A stretch of DNA of 64,000 nucleotides from contig NZ_FZOW01000011.1 of the NCBI RefSeq assembly GCF_900188125.1, forward strand, positions 124,001 through 188,000. Direction: 5' to 3'. The translations under genes and the position numbers were made by a program. Numbering within the stretch: position 1 is the stretch's first letter; every line of letters begins with the position of its first letter. The notes under the pieces are model-generated. The model ran no database searches and was not told where the DNA came from. It saw only the letters and a list, made by a program, of their open reading frames with translations. Below, one piece after another: positions 21,578 to 31,730 of the stretch. Origin of the DNA: Rhodococcoides kyotonense. GTDB taxonomy: Bacteria > Actinomycetota > Actinomycetes > Mycobacteriales > Mycobacteriaceae.

Positions 21578-23061
21578 TCCGATGTCCGGCGTTGCCCGAT
21601 CCGGAAGTCGGTCTTCGAACGCAACGCGTCGAGTATCGGGCCTGCAAGCATCGTGACGTCGCCGGCTCCCATGGTGATGACGACGTCGCCGGGTGCTGCG
21701 AGCGAGGCCACCTGCTTCGCGACGAGCGACAGATCCGGTTGGTAGTTCACCGGCTTCGTCACTGCCGACGCGACGAGTGCGCCGGTCACACCGGGAAGCG
21801 GCTCCTCGCGGGCTCCGTAGACGTCGAGGACGACGACCTCGTCGGCCAGACCGAGGGCAGCACCGAATTCGTCGGCGAACGTCTCGGTCCGCGAGTACAG
21901 GTGAGGCTGGAACACCACGACGACTCTTCCGCGTGTGTCGTCGGCGCCTGCCGAGCTCGCGACGAGTTGCTGTGCGGCAGTGAGCACAGCGCGTACCTCG
22001 GTCGGGTGATGCGCATAGTCGTCGTACACCCGGATGCCGTGCTCGCGTCCGCGAATCTGGAAGCGGCGGTGCACGCCACCGAAGCCTGCAAGTCCGGCCA
22101 GCAGATCGTCGATGTCGGCGCCGACCTGTAGGCCGGCGGTGAACGCGCCGAGCGCATTAGACGCGGTATGACGGCCGGGCACTCCGAGCCGCAGCGTGCG
22201 CGGCTTCTCCTCGCCCGCGACGAGCAACTGTGCGACGCCGCCTGCCTCTTCCGGTTCCCATCCGAGCAGTCGAACGGCCATCTCGACGTCGCCGACATCG
22301 ACACCGTCGGATCCGTACCCCAGCACCCGAACACCGGGAAGACCACGCTCGTGGACCCGTTTCGCCAACGCCGCAGAACCCGGATCGTCCATGCATGCGA
22401 CGAGCACGCCGCCCTGTCCGAGTCGGGCAGCGAAGTCGTCGAAGACCTGGACGTACGCCTCGGCGGTGCCGAAGTAGTCGAGGTGGTCGGCTTCGATGTT
22501 GGTGACGATGACGACGTTCGGCGAGTACTGCAGCAACGAGCCGTCGCTCTCGTCGGCCTCGGCGACGAACACGTCGCCACTGCCGTGGTGCGCGTTGGTC
22601 CCCGCTTCGTTGAGTTCACCGCCCACCGCGAACGACGGATCGAATCCGCAGTGCTGCAAGGCAACCACGAGCATCGACGTCGTCGACGTCTTTCCGTGCG
22701 TGCCCGACACCAGCAGGGTGCGGTATCCCTCCATCAGCGACGACAGCACCGCGGGACGCAGCACCACCGGAATCCCACGTTCACGCGCCTCGACGAGCTC
22801 GGGGTTGGTCTTCGGAATGGCAGCATGCGTCGTGACGACGACCGTCGGCCCGCCCGGAAGCATGTCGAGCGCCGAGGCGTCGTGACCGATGCGCACCTGG
22901 GCACCGCGGGCGCGCAGCGCAAGGACGCCGCGGCTCTCCTTCGCATCCGAGCCGGACACCTGCCCGCCGCGGGCGAGCAGAATCCGTGCGATACCGGACA
23001 TCCCTGCTCCGCCGATGCCCACCATGTGTACTCGCTCGAGCTCAGCGGGAAGCTCGGACAT
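21574..23061 (-). CDS. murC: UDP-N-acetylmuramate--L-alanine ligase
   Basis: Adds the first amino acid (L-Ala) to UDP-MurNAc; 495 residues. The N-terminal nucleotide fold is [20 protein letters not shown], the ATP loop is [12 protein letters not shown], and the substrate region includes [23 protein letters not shown] and [12 protein letters not shown] chose ATG at 23061 because AAAGGA lies 6 bases upstream; GTG at 23082 would add 7 residues and overlap the murG stop as GTGA, as many neighbours do, but has a weak ribosome site. Confidence 0.96.
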   Translation of the reverse strand: MSELPAELERVHMVGIGGAGMSGIARILLARGGQVSGSDAKESRGVLALRARGAQVRIGHDASALDMLPGGPTVVVTTHAAIPKTNPELVEARERGIPVVLRPAVLSSLMEGYRTLLVSGTHGKTSTTSMLVVALQHCGFDPSFAVGGELNEAGTNAHHGSGDVFVAEADESDGSLLQYSPNVVIVTNIEADHLDYFGTAEAYVQVFDDFAARLGQGGVLVACMDDPGSAALAKRVHERGLPGVRVLGYGSDGVDVGDVEMAVRLLGWEPEEAGGVAQLLVAGEEKPRTLRLGVPGRHTASNALGAFTAGLQVGADIDDLLAGLAGFGGVHRRFQIRGREHGIRVYDDYAHHPTEVRAVLTAAQQLVASSAGADDTRGRVVVVFQPHLYSRTETFADEFGAALGLADEVVVLDVYGAREEPLPGVTGALVASAVTKPVNYQPDLSLVAKQVASLAAPGDVVITMGAGDVTMLAGPILDALRSKTDFRIGQRRTSE

Positions 23062-23078
23062 GTCGGTCCTTTCAGTCG

Positions 23079-24230
23079 TCACGTCTGCGCCGTGAGGTTC
23101 GTGTGTGCCGACGCGACGTCCAGCACGATGCGTGCAACGGTTGCTGCGGCATCACGGTGGCCGGCCCCGGCGGCTCCACGTGCCATCGCAGCGAGTCGCG
23201 CCGGATCGGTGATCAGCTCGACGATCGTCGTCGCAACGAAATTGTCGTTCATCTGTGCGTCGGTCACCAACATGCCGCCGCCGGCGTCGACGACGGGACG
23301 CGCATTCAGCTCCTGCTCACCGTTGCCGTGAGGCAGAGGCACGTAGACGGCGGGCAGACCCGTCGCCGATACCTCGGCGACCGTCATCGCTCCGGAACGG
23401 CAGACTGCGAGATCGGCCGCCGCGTACGCCAGATCCATCCGATCGACGTACGGCACAGCGACGTACGGCGCGCTCGGGTCGGTCGGGCCTACGTCGACCG
23501 TGTTCTTGGGGCCGTGCGCGTGCAGCACGGACACCTTGGCCGCGGACAGCGCGGACGCAGCGCCCGAGACGGCCTCGTTGAGCGAGCGAGCACCCTGAGA
23601 TCCGCCGAACACCAGCAGGACCGGACCTTCGGCCGGCAGTCCGAAGTGCTCGCGAGCCAGAGCGCGTGAGGCGACTCGATCCAGCCCGGTGATCGTCGGG
23701 CGCACCGGAATGCCGACGATCTCGGCGTCGTCCGCGCCTCGCAGCGAGACACCTGACCCAGGAACGGCAGCGAGGACACGCGTCGCGAGCCGTGCACCCA
23801 CCTTGTTCGCGATTCCGGCGCTCGCGTTCGCCTCGTGCACGACGATCGGCACGGACCGCCCCTTGCGCGCGCCGCGTGCCGCGAGATAGGCCGGCAACGC
23901 GACATACCCGCCGAAGCCGACGAGAACGTCCGCTTCGGCGTCCTTCAGAGCCTGCTTCGTTCGGCGTACCGAGGCGACGACGCGGCCGGGCAGCTTCAGC
24001 AGATCGACAGTTGGTTTACGCGGTAGTGGGACCGGTGGAATCAATTCGAGTCGATATCCGCGGGCCGGAATCAGCTTGGTCTCGAGGCCTCGGGATGTTC
24101 CCAGCGCGGTGATTCGAACGTCCGGGTCGAGGTCGCGCAGCGCATCGGCGACGGCCATGGCCGGCTCGATGTGCCCGGCGGTTCCTCCCCCGGCGAGGAC
24201 GACGGACTTCGGTCTCGTACGTGCATTCAC
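23079..24230 (-). CDS. murG: MurG, lipid II-forming GlcNAc transferase
   Basis: Inner-leaflet glycosyltransferase that adds GlcNAc to lipid I; 383 residues, GT28 family. Motifs: [20 protein letters not shown] (first glycine loop), [53 protein letters not shown] and [16 protein letters not shown]. The GTG at 24230 overlaps the ftsW stop as GTGA and has GAGGA upstream. Note GNGEQ where many MurG have DDHQ; the Gln contacting the substrate is retained. Confidence 0.96.
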   Translation of the reverse strand: MNARTRPKSVVLAGGGTAGHIEPAMAVADALRDLDPDVRITALGTSRGLETKLIPARGYRLELIPPVPLPRKPTVDLLKLPGRVVASVRRTKQALKDAEADVLVGFGGYVALPAYLAARGARKGRSVPIVVHEANASAGIANKVGARLATRVLAAVPGSGVSLRGADDAEIVGIPVRPTITGLDRVASRALAREHFGLPAEGPVLLVFGGSQGARSLNEAVSGAASALSAAKVSVLHAHGPKNTVDVGPTDPSAPYVAVPYVDRMDLAYAAADLAVCRSGAMTVAEVSATGLPAVYVPLPHGNGEQELNARPVVDAGGGMLVTDAQMNDNFVATTIVELITDPARLAAMARGAAGAGHRDAAATVARIVLDVASAHTNLTAQT

Positions 24231-25696
24231 CGTCTGTATCCTCGCCCATCGGTGTGCCCGCGTTGCACCCCGGGTTGCCGTGGGGTGCGTCGTCCGGGTT
24301 CGGGGTTACGTCCACCGACAGGTGCGCGCCGGTCTCGACCAGCCCGAACACCGGCGTCGGCACGCGCAGGGCGACGTCCTTCGACGGCCCGAGACTCGAG
24401 CGGGCGTCGGCCACGTCCGTCGAGTGCCGGCCTCGACGACTGCGACCGGGCGGCTGCAGCGCGCATCGGCGAGAACGACGCGGGCATCGGCAGGCGCAGA
24501 ACACGGTCGAGGCGGCTGTCGTGCCCGGCATGCAGGGCGGCGATCGCTTCGGGTTCGTGACGCGCTGCGTTGGCGATGATGCCGAACATGAGCAGGGTGA
24601 TGGCCGTCGACGAACCGCCGTAGGACACGAGTGGCAACTGGAGTCCGGTGACGGGAAGCAGACCGACGACATATCCGATGTTGATCATCGCCTGCGCGAA
24701 GATCCAGGTGGTGGATCCGGCGGCGAGTAGACGAAGGAATGGATCGACCGAACGCATCGCGATGCGGAGACCCGTATAGACGAACAACGCGAAAAGCCCG
24801 AGTACGGCAATGCACCCGATGAAGCCGAGTTCTTCGCCGATGATCGCGAAGATGAAGTCGTTGTGCGCGTTGGGTAGGTAGCTCCACTTCGCGCGGCTCT
24901 GACCGAGTCCGACGCCGAACGGACCACCGTCGGCAAGGGAGAACTTGGCCTGGTTCGACTGGTAGCCGAGTCCCTGCGGATCGTCACCGGGGTTGAGCCA
25001 TGCCTTGATGCGGTTGGACCGATACCCGGCGGTGAACGCCAGGACGGTCGCCGCAGCGAGACCGCCACCGACGATGATCGCGAACAATCGTGCGTTGAGA
25101 CCTGCGAACCACAGCAACGACACGAGGATGATGCCGACGGCGATCGCCGTACTCAGGTTCGGCTGCAACACGATCAACGCCGCCATCAGCAGCGCCGCCG
25201 GAACCAGCGGGATCAGCAGCGACTTCAGACTCGCGTGCTCGCTGCGGCGTGACGCGAGGATGTGCGCACCCCACAACACGAGTGCGACCTTGGCGAGCTC
25301 GGACGGCTGGAACGACACACCGGCGACGTTGAACCAGCGCCTGGCGCCGTCCGCGCCTTCGGATCCGATGCCGGGGATGAGGACCATCATCAACAGCACG
25401 ATCGACAGGCAGAAAAGAGGAAACGAAATCTTGCGCAGCAGGCGCACGGACATGCGGAGCGCCAAGTAGAACGCGACCACTCCGAGCGCGACACCGATGA
25501 GCTGCTGAGTGAACAGCGAGTAGGCGGACCCGTCCGCCGCGTAGGCCTCGGCGGCCGACGACGACAGCACCATCACGAGCCCGAGCAACGTCAGCAACGC
25601 CGCGATGGTGACGATCAGATGGAACGACGCAAGTGGGCGTCCCAGCCATACGCCGACTCTGGTCCGTGCCCCGGCGCGTGGCGTGGAGGTGCTCAC
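24227..25696 (-). CDS. ftsW: FtsW septal peptidoglycan polymerase, with a shifted-frame tail
   Basis: SEDS glycosyltransferase that polymerises lipid II at the septum with PbpB; 489 residues as read. About ten membrane helices are visible, with the SEDS landmarks [53 protein letters not shown] and [20 protein letters not shown]. The core is intact to about residue 420. From about 24425 to 24240 this frame turns Arg-rich with about 50% third-base GC, while the +1 frame gives a normal-looking sequence ([20 protein letters not shown]) with about 95% third-base GC. The tail therefore seems to have lost frame, naturally or by sequence error. The GTG overlaps the murD stop. Confidence 0.93.
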   Translation of the reverse strand: MSTSTPRAGARTRVGVWLGRPLASFHLIVTIAALLTLLGLVMVLSSSAAEAYAADGSAYSLFTQQLIGVALGVVAFYLALRMSVRLLRKISFPLFCLSIVLLMMVLIPGIGSEGADGARRWFNVAGVSFQPSELAKVALVLWGAHILASRRSEHASLKSLLIPLVPAALLMAALIVLQPNLSTAIAVGIILVSLLWFAGLNARLFAIIVGGGLAAATVLAFTAGYRSNRIKAWLNPGDDPQGLGYQSNQAKFSLADGGPFGVGLGQSRAKWSYLPNAHNDFIFAIIGEELGFIGCIAVLGLFALFVYTGLRIAMRSVDPFLRLLAAGSTTWIFAQAMINIGYVVGLLPVTGLQLPLVSYGGSSTAITLLMFGIIANAARHEPEAIAALHAGHDSRLDRVLRLPMPASFSPMRAAAARSQSSRPALDGRGRRPLESRAVEGRRPARADAGVRAGRDRRAPVGGRNPEPGRRTPRQPGVQRGHTDGRGYRR

Positions 25697-27165
25697 GCCC
25701 GACCGCCCCGGTCACCGACGTCGGAACCCGTCAGCGCCAAGGCAGCGTCGGCGAAGCTGCGGCCGCGGTGCCCGTAGTCGACGAACATGTCGAGGGACGC
25801 CGCCGCAGGTGCGAGGAGCACCGTATCCCCCGGTGCGGCCCGTCGGGCGGCTTCGAGCACGACGGCCTGCATCACTTCATCAGCATCTTCAGCCACACGA
25901 GTCACACCAGCATCGTCTCCCGCCGGGTACGTAACGACGGGAACATCCGGCGCGTGTCGCGCCAAAGCCTCTGCGATCTGGATCCCATCGCGCCCGATGA
26001 CGAGCGCGACGGTAAGCCGCGGAGCGATCTCGGCGACCAGCTCGTCGATCGCTGCGCCCTTCAGCAACCCCCCTGCAATCCAGACGACTCGGTCGTACGC
26101 CAGCAGTGACGATCGTGCGGCGTGCGGGTTGGTTGCCTTCGAGTCGTCGACGAACGTGACGCCTCCGAGTGTGCGCACGACCGCGTTGCGATGCGGGCCC
26201 ACCTGGTACGTGCGCAACCCGTCCGCGATGTGCTCGGGCGCGATGTCGACAGCCCGCGCCAGCGCGGCGGCCGCGAGGGCATCCATGACGCCCGCAGGCC
26301 CGGCCGGGTGCACGTCGGCCACCGGCACGAGCGAGGCGTGCTCGGCGAACGCTCGGTCGACGAGGTCGGGCCCCACGACACCGAGTTCGCCGACGGACGG
26401 TTCGGTCAGTCGGAATCCCACGACACGTTCGGCAGGAGACGTCGATGCGAGCGACGCAGCGCGCTCGTCGTCGAGACCGACTACCGCGACCCGTCCCGTC
26501 AACGCACCCGCCTTCGCGAGGACGTAGCCGTCCATGCCGCCGTGCCAGTCGAGATGGTCCTCGGCGATGTTGAGCACGACACCGGCCTCCGGATGCACCG
26601 ACGGCGCCCAGAACAACTGGAACGACGACAACTCGACGGCCAGAACGGCAGGGTGCGGATCTTGTTGCAGCGCGTCGAGAATCGGCAGTCCTATGTTGCC
26701 GCATGCCGCGCTGTCGATGCCGGCGGAGTCGAGAATCGAGGCGAGCATCGAGGTCGTCGTCGTCTTGCCGTTGGTTCCGGTGACGACGAGCCACTTGCTC
26801 GGTGAGCCGTACAGTCCTGCACGGTCGATCCGCCACGACAGCTCCACGTCGCCCCAGATCGGAATACCGCGTCCTGCGGCCGCCGCGAGGATCGCCGAGT
26901 CGGCGCGCAGTCCGGGGCTGGTGACGACGAGCGCGATGTCGTCGAACGCCGCTGAATCCGCCAAGAGCTCGTCCTGGTGCACTCCCCCGGCACCCCGTGC
27001 GACGGCGTTCGCAACGGCACCCGCGTCCGAATCGGTGACCAGGACACGAGCCCCGAGATCCTGCAGAGGTGTCACGGTGGCGAGGCCCGACACCCGGCCT
27101 CCTGCGACGAGTACCGTGCGTCCCCGCAGCCGCGTCAGATCCTCGTCGTCGATCGACTGTGCCAC
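25693..27165 (-). CDS. murD: UDP-MurNAc-L-alanine--D-glutamate ligase
   Basis: Adds D-Glu to the peptidoglycan stem; 490 residues. Motifs: [20 protein letters not shown] at the N-terminus, ATP loop [50 protein letters not shown] and [17 protein letters not shown], plus [18 protein letters not shown] near the end, all normal for MurD. The GTG at 27165 lies 7 bases from the mraY stop. The C-terminal end overlaps ftsW. Confidence 0.96.
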   Translation of the reverse strand: MAQSIDDEDLTRLRGRTVLVAGGRVSGLATVTPLQDLGARVLVTDSDAGAVANAVARGAGGVHQDELLADSAAFDDIALVVTSPGLRADSAILAAAAGRGIPIWGDVELSWRIDRAGLYGSPSKWLVVTGTNGKTTTTSMLASILDSAGIDSAACGNIGLPILDALQQDPHPAVLAVELSSFQLFWAPSVHPEAGVVLNIAEDHLDWHGGMDGYVLAKAGALTGRVAVVGLDDERAASLASTSPAERVVGFRLTEPSVGELGVVGPDLVDRAFAEHASLVPVADVHPAGPAGVMDALAAAALARAVDIAPEHIADGLRTYQVGPHRNAVVRTLGGVTFVDDSKATNPHAARSSLLAYDRVVWIAGGLLKGAAIDELVAEIAPRLTVALVIGRDGIQIAEALARHAPDVPVVTYPAGDDAGVTRVAEDADEVMQAVVLEAARRAAPGDTVLLAPAAASLDMFVDYGHRGRSFADAALALTGSDVGDRGGRA

Positions 27166-27171
27166 CGGGAC

Positions 27172-28251
27172 CTACCCTCCGACTGCCGCGAGGTATTCGC
27201 TGTAGAACAACGCCAGTCCGACCGCCGACGATATCGCCGCCAACAACCAGAACCGGATGATGACGGTGGTCTCCGCCCACCCACCGAGTTCGAAATGATG
27301 ATGGATCGGCGCCATCCGGAACACGCGTCGCCGACTCGACCGGAACACTGCGATCTGAATCAACACCGACGCGGCTTCCGCGACGAACAGTGCACCGATG
27401 ACGACCATGATCAGTTCGGTGCGCGTCACGATCGACAGTCCGGCGAGCAGACCACCGAGCGCGAGCGAACCGGTGTCGCCCATGAAGATCTTCGCGGGGG
27501 CCGCATTCCACCACAGGAAGCCGATGCACGCGCCTGCCGCGGACGCACAGATCAACGCGAGGTCCAGCGGATCGCGGACGTCGTAGCAGCCGGGTCCCGG
27601 GCTGGTGGAGCACGCCTGGCGGTACTGCCAGAAGGTGATGACGGTGTACGCGCCGAGCACGAGGGTCATCGATCCGGCGGCCAGGCCGTCGAGGCCGTCG
27701 GTCAGGTTGACTGCGTTGGACCATGCGCTGACGAGCAGGTAGCAGAACAGAATGAAGACGACCGAGCCCATGCTAACGGTCGCGATGTCGCGCACGTAGG
27801 ACAGCTGTGTACTGCCCGGTGTCAGCCCGTTCGGTCCACGGAACTGCAATGCGAGAATGCCGAAGATGACCGCCGCGAACAGCTGTCCGACGAGCTTGGC
27901 CGTCTTGTTGAGGCCGAGATTGCGACGCTTGCGGATCTTGATGAAGTCGTCGAGGAAGCCGACGAGGCCGAGCACCGTCGTCAGCCCGAGTACCAGCAGC
28001 GCCGATGCCGAGGGGCCGTCGGCGTCGTATGCGATACCGACGAGGTGTGAACCCCAGTAGCCCGCCCACAGGCCGGCGAGGATCGCCATGCCGCCCATCG
28101 TCGGAGTGCCGCGCTTCGACTGATGACTTGCCGGGCCTTCGACCCGGATCTCCTGGCCGAACCCCTGTTTCGAGAACGCCTTGATCAGAACCGGCGTCAG
28201 AAGGATCGCCACAGCGAGCGCAATGCCTCCGGCGAAGAGGATCTGTCTCAC
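27172..28251 (-). CDS. mraY: Phospho-MurNAc-pentapeptide transferase (lipid I synthase)
   Basis: Membrane enzyme joining UDP-MurNAc-pentapeptide to undecaprenyl (decaprenyl in mycobacteria) phosphate; 359 residues, about ten helices. Motifs: [65 protein letters not shown] and [20 protein letters not shown]. The start is GTG at 28251. A 55-base gap separates it from murF. Confidence 0.97.
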   Translation of the reverse strand: MRQILFAGGIALAVAILLTPVLIKAFSKQGFGQEIRVEGPASHQSKRGTPTMGGMAILAGLWAGYWGSHLVGIAYDADGPSASALLVLGLTTVLGLVGFLDDFIKIRKRRNLGLNKTAKLVGQLFAAVIFGILALQFRGPNGLTPGSTQLSYVRDIATVSMGSVVFILFCYLLVSAWSNAVNLTDGLDGLAAGSMTLVLGAYTVITFWQYRQACSTSPGPGCYDVRDPLDLALICASAAGACIGFLWWNAAPAKIFMGDTGSLALGGLLAGLSIVTRTELIMVVIGALFVAEAASVLIQIAVFRSSRRRVFRMAPIHHHFELGGWAETTVIIRFWLLAAISSAVGLALFYSEYLAAVGG

Positions 28252-28306
28252 TGCATTGCCTCCGCTGTCATCGTCTGTTTCTCCCCGTCCCGCTCCACGA
28301 CTGTCT

Positions 28307-29797
28307 TCACTGCTGCGTCCCGTCCGCGAGAAGCGCGTCCGCGACCGACCACAGGCCGACCGACTGCGACGCCTTCACCAGGACGATGTCCCCTGCGGAC
28401 ACCTCGGATCGGAGCACCGCGATGGCCGACGCGTCGTCGGGCACGAGCATGGACTCCTCGCCCCACGAGCCTTCCATCACGGCACCCTGATGCATCGCCC
28501 GTGTCGAGCGTCCGGACTCCACGATGATCAACCTGCTGACGTCCAACCGGACCGCCAGACGCCCGATCGAATCGTGTTCGATGATCGATTCTTGTCCGAG
28601 TTCGGCCATTTCGCCCAATACGGCCCACGTACGTCGACGCGGACCGTCGCCGGAACGGGACATCGACACGAGAGCTTTGAGCGCGGCGCGCATCGAATCC
28701 GGGTTGGCGTTGTAGGAATCGTTGACGACGGTCACCCCGTCCGTGCGTGTCCGCACGTCCATGCGCCGCACGGATGCTGCGGTCGCACCGGACAGCGCCG
28801 TCGCGATCTGTTCGAGGCTCGCCCCGCACTCGAGCGCGACTGCTGCTGCGGCGAGCGCATTGCCGACCTGGTGTTCACCGTGGACGGCGAGCGCGACGTC
28901 GACTTCTCCGTCTGCGGTGACGAGGGTGAAGTGAGCGCGAGCGTCCGAATCGAGCCGGACGTTCGTGCCGCGGATGTCGGCGTCGGGCGAGAGACCGACC
29001 GTCACGACGCGCGCCGACGTCCGCGAACGCATGCCGACTACCAGCGGGTCGTCAGCGTTCAGGACTGCGACTCCCCCGTCGGCGGCGCTCGGCAGTGCCT
29101 CGACGAGTTCACCCTTCGCGAGTGCGATGTTCTCGCGCGATCCGAATTCACCGAGGTGCGCGGTTCCGACGTTGAGCACGACACCGATGCGCGGCGGCGC
29201 GGTCCGAGCCAGCGAGGCGACGTGACCGACACCGCGGGCGGACAGCTCGAGAACGAGGTATCGCGTCGCTTCGTCGGCGCGCAGAGCGGTCCACGGGTGT
29301 CCGAGCTCGTTGTTGAACGAACCGGGAGGCGCGACGACGGACCCGAGAGGTGTCAGCACGGCCGCCAACAGATCCTTGGTCGACGTCTTGCCCGACGACC
29401 CGGTCACGCCGACGACGGTCAGTCCGGTTGTTGCGGTCAGTTCGACCACGGATTCCCGCGCCAGCGCTGCCAACGCCGTCAACACCGCCGCTCCCGAGCC
29501 GTCGTGATCGTGTTCGAGTGCCATCGCTCGGCCGTCGTGCGGCACGGGGTCGACGACGATCGCCGGAACACCGACCGGGCGCGCGGCCAACACAGCAGCG
29601 GCACCGGCCTCGATCGCGGTCGCAGCGTGGTCGTGACCGTCGACGCGAGCACCCGGCAGCGCCAGGAACAGCCCTCCGGTCGTGACCTTCCGGGAGTCGA
29701 ACTCCACCGTCCCGTCGACGACTTGAGTCGGATCGGGCACGTCGTGCAGGGTTCCGCCCACCACGTCGGCGATCTGCTGCAACGTCAGCGATATCAC
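28307..29797 (-). CDS. murF: UDP-MurNAc-tripeptide--D-Ala-D-Ala ligase
   Basis: Completes the pentapeptide by adding D-Ala-D-Ala; 496 residues. Domain 1 starts [17 protein letters not shown] with [18 protein letters not shown]; the ATP loop is [16 protein letters not shown]; later boxes are [35 protein letters not shown] and [10 protein letters not shown]. The GTG at 29797 overlaps the murE stop as GTGA. It is the usual neighbour of murE and mraY. Confidence 0.97.
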   Translation of the reverse strand: MISLTLQQIADVVGGTLHDVPDPTQVVDGTVEFDSRKVTTGGLFLALPGARVDGHDHAATAIEAGAAAVLAARPVGVPAIVVDPVPHDGRAMALEHDHDGSGAAVLTALAALARESVVELTATTGLTVVGVTGSSGKTSTKDLLAAVLTPLGSVVAPPGSFNNELGHPWTALRADEATRYLVLELSARGVGHVASLARTAPPRIGVVLNVGTAHLGEFGSRENIALAKGELVEALPSAADGGVAVLNADDPLVVGMRSRTSARVVTVGLSPDADIRGTNVRLDSDARAHFTLVTADGEVDVALAVHGEHQVGNALAAAAVALECGASLEQIATALSGATAASVRRMDVRTRTDGVTVVNDSYNANPDSMRAALKALVSMSRSGDGPRRRTWAVLGEMAELGQESIIEHDSIGRLAVRLDVSRLIIVESGRSTRAMHQGAVMEGSWGEESMLVPDDASAIAVLRSEVSAGDIVLVKASQSVGLWSVADALLADGTQQ

Positions 29798-31494
29798 GAT
29801 GTCTCTCCGGATTCTGCGTCGATCCTGCGGTCGATGGCGTCCGCGAGAACCTGTCTGTCGTCGAACGGGTGCTTCACTCCGGCGATCTCCTGGCCGGTCT
29901 CGTGACCTTTGCCTGCAACGAGTACGACGTCACCCGTGCGTGCCCACTGCACGGCGTCGGCGATCGCGTCAGCGCGGCCGGCGACCGTACGAATCTCTCC
30001 GCGCACGAGCGGATCCACCGCCTGCGCACCGGCCGCGACGGCGTCGCGAATGGCCGCCGGATCCTCCGACCGTGGATTGTCGTCGGTGATGACGAGCAGA
30101 TCGGCACCTCGGGCACCGGCGGCGCCCATCAACGCACGCTTGCCGGTGTCACGATCACCGCCGGCCCCCAGGACCACCGCGATACGGCCGCGGGTCTGTG
30201 CCTTGAGCGTCTCGATCACGGCTTCGACCGCGGCGGGTTTGTGCGCGTAGTCGACGACGGCGAGAAAGTCCTGTCCACGCTCGATGCGCTGGACTCTTCC
30301 GGGCACGTCCACGGTGGCAATTCCTGCGATCGCACGGTCGACGTCGACCCCCGCGGCTGCGCACGTGGCCACGGCGAGGACCGCGTTGGCGATGTTGTAT
30401 CGGCCGGGCAGTCGAATGGAGGCCGGATGCTGCGCGCCACCGGGTTCGACGACGGTGAATCTCTGCGAACCGTCGTCGTTCGTCGTCGCACCGGACACGG
30501 TCCAGTCGGACTCCGCCGACACGGACGCCGTCACGACGGACGACCCTGCGGTCGTCGCGATCTCGGCCATTCTCTTGCCCCACACGTCGTCGACACAGAC
30601 GACGGCAGAACGGGTGTGCACCGCCGAGTCACCGGAGAACAGACGCGCCTTGGCCTGGAAGTAGTCCTCGAGGGAGTCGTGAAAGTCCAGGTGATCCTGC
30701 GACAGGTTGGTGAACGCGCCTACCGAGAACACAGTGCCGTCGACGCGACCCAGCGACAACGCGTGACTCGACACCTCCATCACGACGGTGTCGATTCCGT
30801 GCTCTCGCATCACGGCGAACAGTGCGTGAAGTCGAGGCGCCTCGGGGGTGGTCAACGCGCTGGGGACACGCGATCCGGCGATCTTGGTCTCGATGGTGCC
30901 GATCAGACCGGTGACCTTGCCCGCCGCGGTCAGTGCTGCCTCGAGAAGGTACGACGTGGTGGTTTTCCCGGATGTACCCGTGATGCCGATGACCGTCATG
31001 TGCTCGGACGGATTGCCGTAGACGAGTGCCGAGATCGTGCCCAGCACCGAGCGAGGTGCGTCGTGCACCAGAACCGGAACAGGTAGTGGCGTGTACTTCT
31101 CGCGCACGATCTCCAGGCCGGCAGAGTCCGTCAGAATCGCTGCTGCGCCGCGTTCCAGTGCGTCACCGACGAACGTGGCTCCGTGTACCGAGGATCCCGG
31201 GAGCGCTGCGAACAGGTCGCCGCTGCGGATGTCCTGGGCTCGAAGGTCGACGCCGGTGACGAATCGCCCGGTCTCCGTGTCGACGGGCACCTCGGTTGCG
31301 CTCGATGCGGCCACGATGTCGTCGAGCGACGTCTGCGGAGGCCGGGACGGGCGAGAGTCCGACGGACCCAGCCGTGGGGCAGGAGCGGAGCCTGCGGAGT
31401 GACCAGGATCGACAGGAGCGGAGCCTGCGGAGTGACCAGGATCGACAGGAGCGGAGCCTGCGGAGGGACCAGGCTCATCTGCTGGCACGGGCAC
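29794..31494 (-). CDS. murE: UDP-MurNAc-dipeptide--meso-diaminopimelate ligase
   Basis: Adds the third stem amino acid; 566 residues, about 50 longer than usual because of an N-terminal extension. ATP loop VIGITGTSGKTTTSYL, then TNLSQDHLDFHDSLEDYF and VDYAHKPAAVEAVIETL; DDNPRSEDPAAI carries the DNPR signature of meso-DAP-specific enzymes. The extension contains three copies of an 11-residue unit (GHSAGSAPVDP) encoded by a 33-base tandem repeat and is probably disordered. The GTG at 31494 is the first start, but translation could begin nearer the conserved TSLDDIVAAS. Confidence 0.95.
   Translation of the reverse strand: MPVPADEPGPSAGSAPVDPGHSAGSAPVDPGHSAGSAPAPRLGPSDSRPSRPPQTSLDDIVAASSATEVPVDTETGRFVTGVDLRAQDIRSGDLFAALPGSSVHGATFVGDALERGAAAILTDSAGLEIVREKYTPLPVPVLVHDAPRSVLGTISALVYGNPSEHMTVIGITGTSGKTTTSYLLEAALTAAGKVTGLIGTIETKIAGSRVPSALTTPEAPRLHALFAVMREHGIDTVVMEVSSHALSLGRVDGTVFSVGAFTNLSQDHLDFHDSLEDYFQAKARLFSGDSAVHTRSAVVCVDDVWGKRMAEIATTAGSSVVTASVSAESDWTVSGATTNDDGSQRFTVVEPGGAQHPASIRLPGRYNIANAVLAVATCAAAGVDVDRAIAGIATVDVPGRVQRIERGQDFLAVVDYAHKPAAVEAVIETLKAQTRGRIAVVLGAGGDRDTGKRALMGAAGARGADLLVITDDNPRSEDPAAIRDAVAAGAQAVDPLVRGEIRTVAGRADAIADAVQWARTGDVVLVAGKGHETGQEIAGVKHPFDDRQVLADAIDRRIDAESGETS
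31381..31479. repeat. 33-bp tandem repeat in the 5' end of murE
   Basis: Three adjacent 33-base units: 31381-31413 and 31414-31446 are identical, and 31447-31479 differs at a few bases at one end. The length is a multiple of three, so copy-number changes keep murE in frame and alter a Gly/Ser/Ala/Pro-rich extension. Confidence 0.92.
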
Positions 31495-31649
31495 TGTGCT
31501 CCTTTCTGCTCGGGCTGTGGAGAGGATCGCGACGACCGAGAGACCCCATTGGATACGGTCGAACGAGGCATCGTCCGTCGCCGCGGACGAGGCCGACGAG
31601 TCAGGTTACCGGCGAGTCGGATGGCAGGGTGACACGGGACGCGTCGTTG

Positions 31650-31717
31650 ATGCCCGATCGTGACCCGACCAGCACATTCGTCACCGTTGCCACGTACGCC
31701 GCAGCACGATCGGGCAT
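31650..31717. repeat. 13-bp inverted repeat between pbpB and murE
   Basis: ATGCCCGATCGTG (31650-31662) is repeated perfectly in reverse at 31705-31717 across a 42-base loop, in the 236-base gap between pbpB and murE. It could form a hairpin in the dcw mRNA and act as an attenuator or processing site, or be a spaced operator. The gap shows no convincing gene. Confidence 0.65.
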
Positions 31718-31730
31718 TCGGATCGGCTGT

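Noticed and set aside
24016-24672. Separate gene overlapping ftsW and murG in the +1 frame
   Set aside because: Only the part up to about 24240 looks coding; the rest is Arg-rich antiphase murG. A frame shift in ftsW explains this better.
31381-31479. CRISPR array
   Set aside because: The units are adjacent with no spacers and encode in-frame murE repeats.
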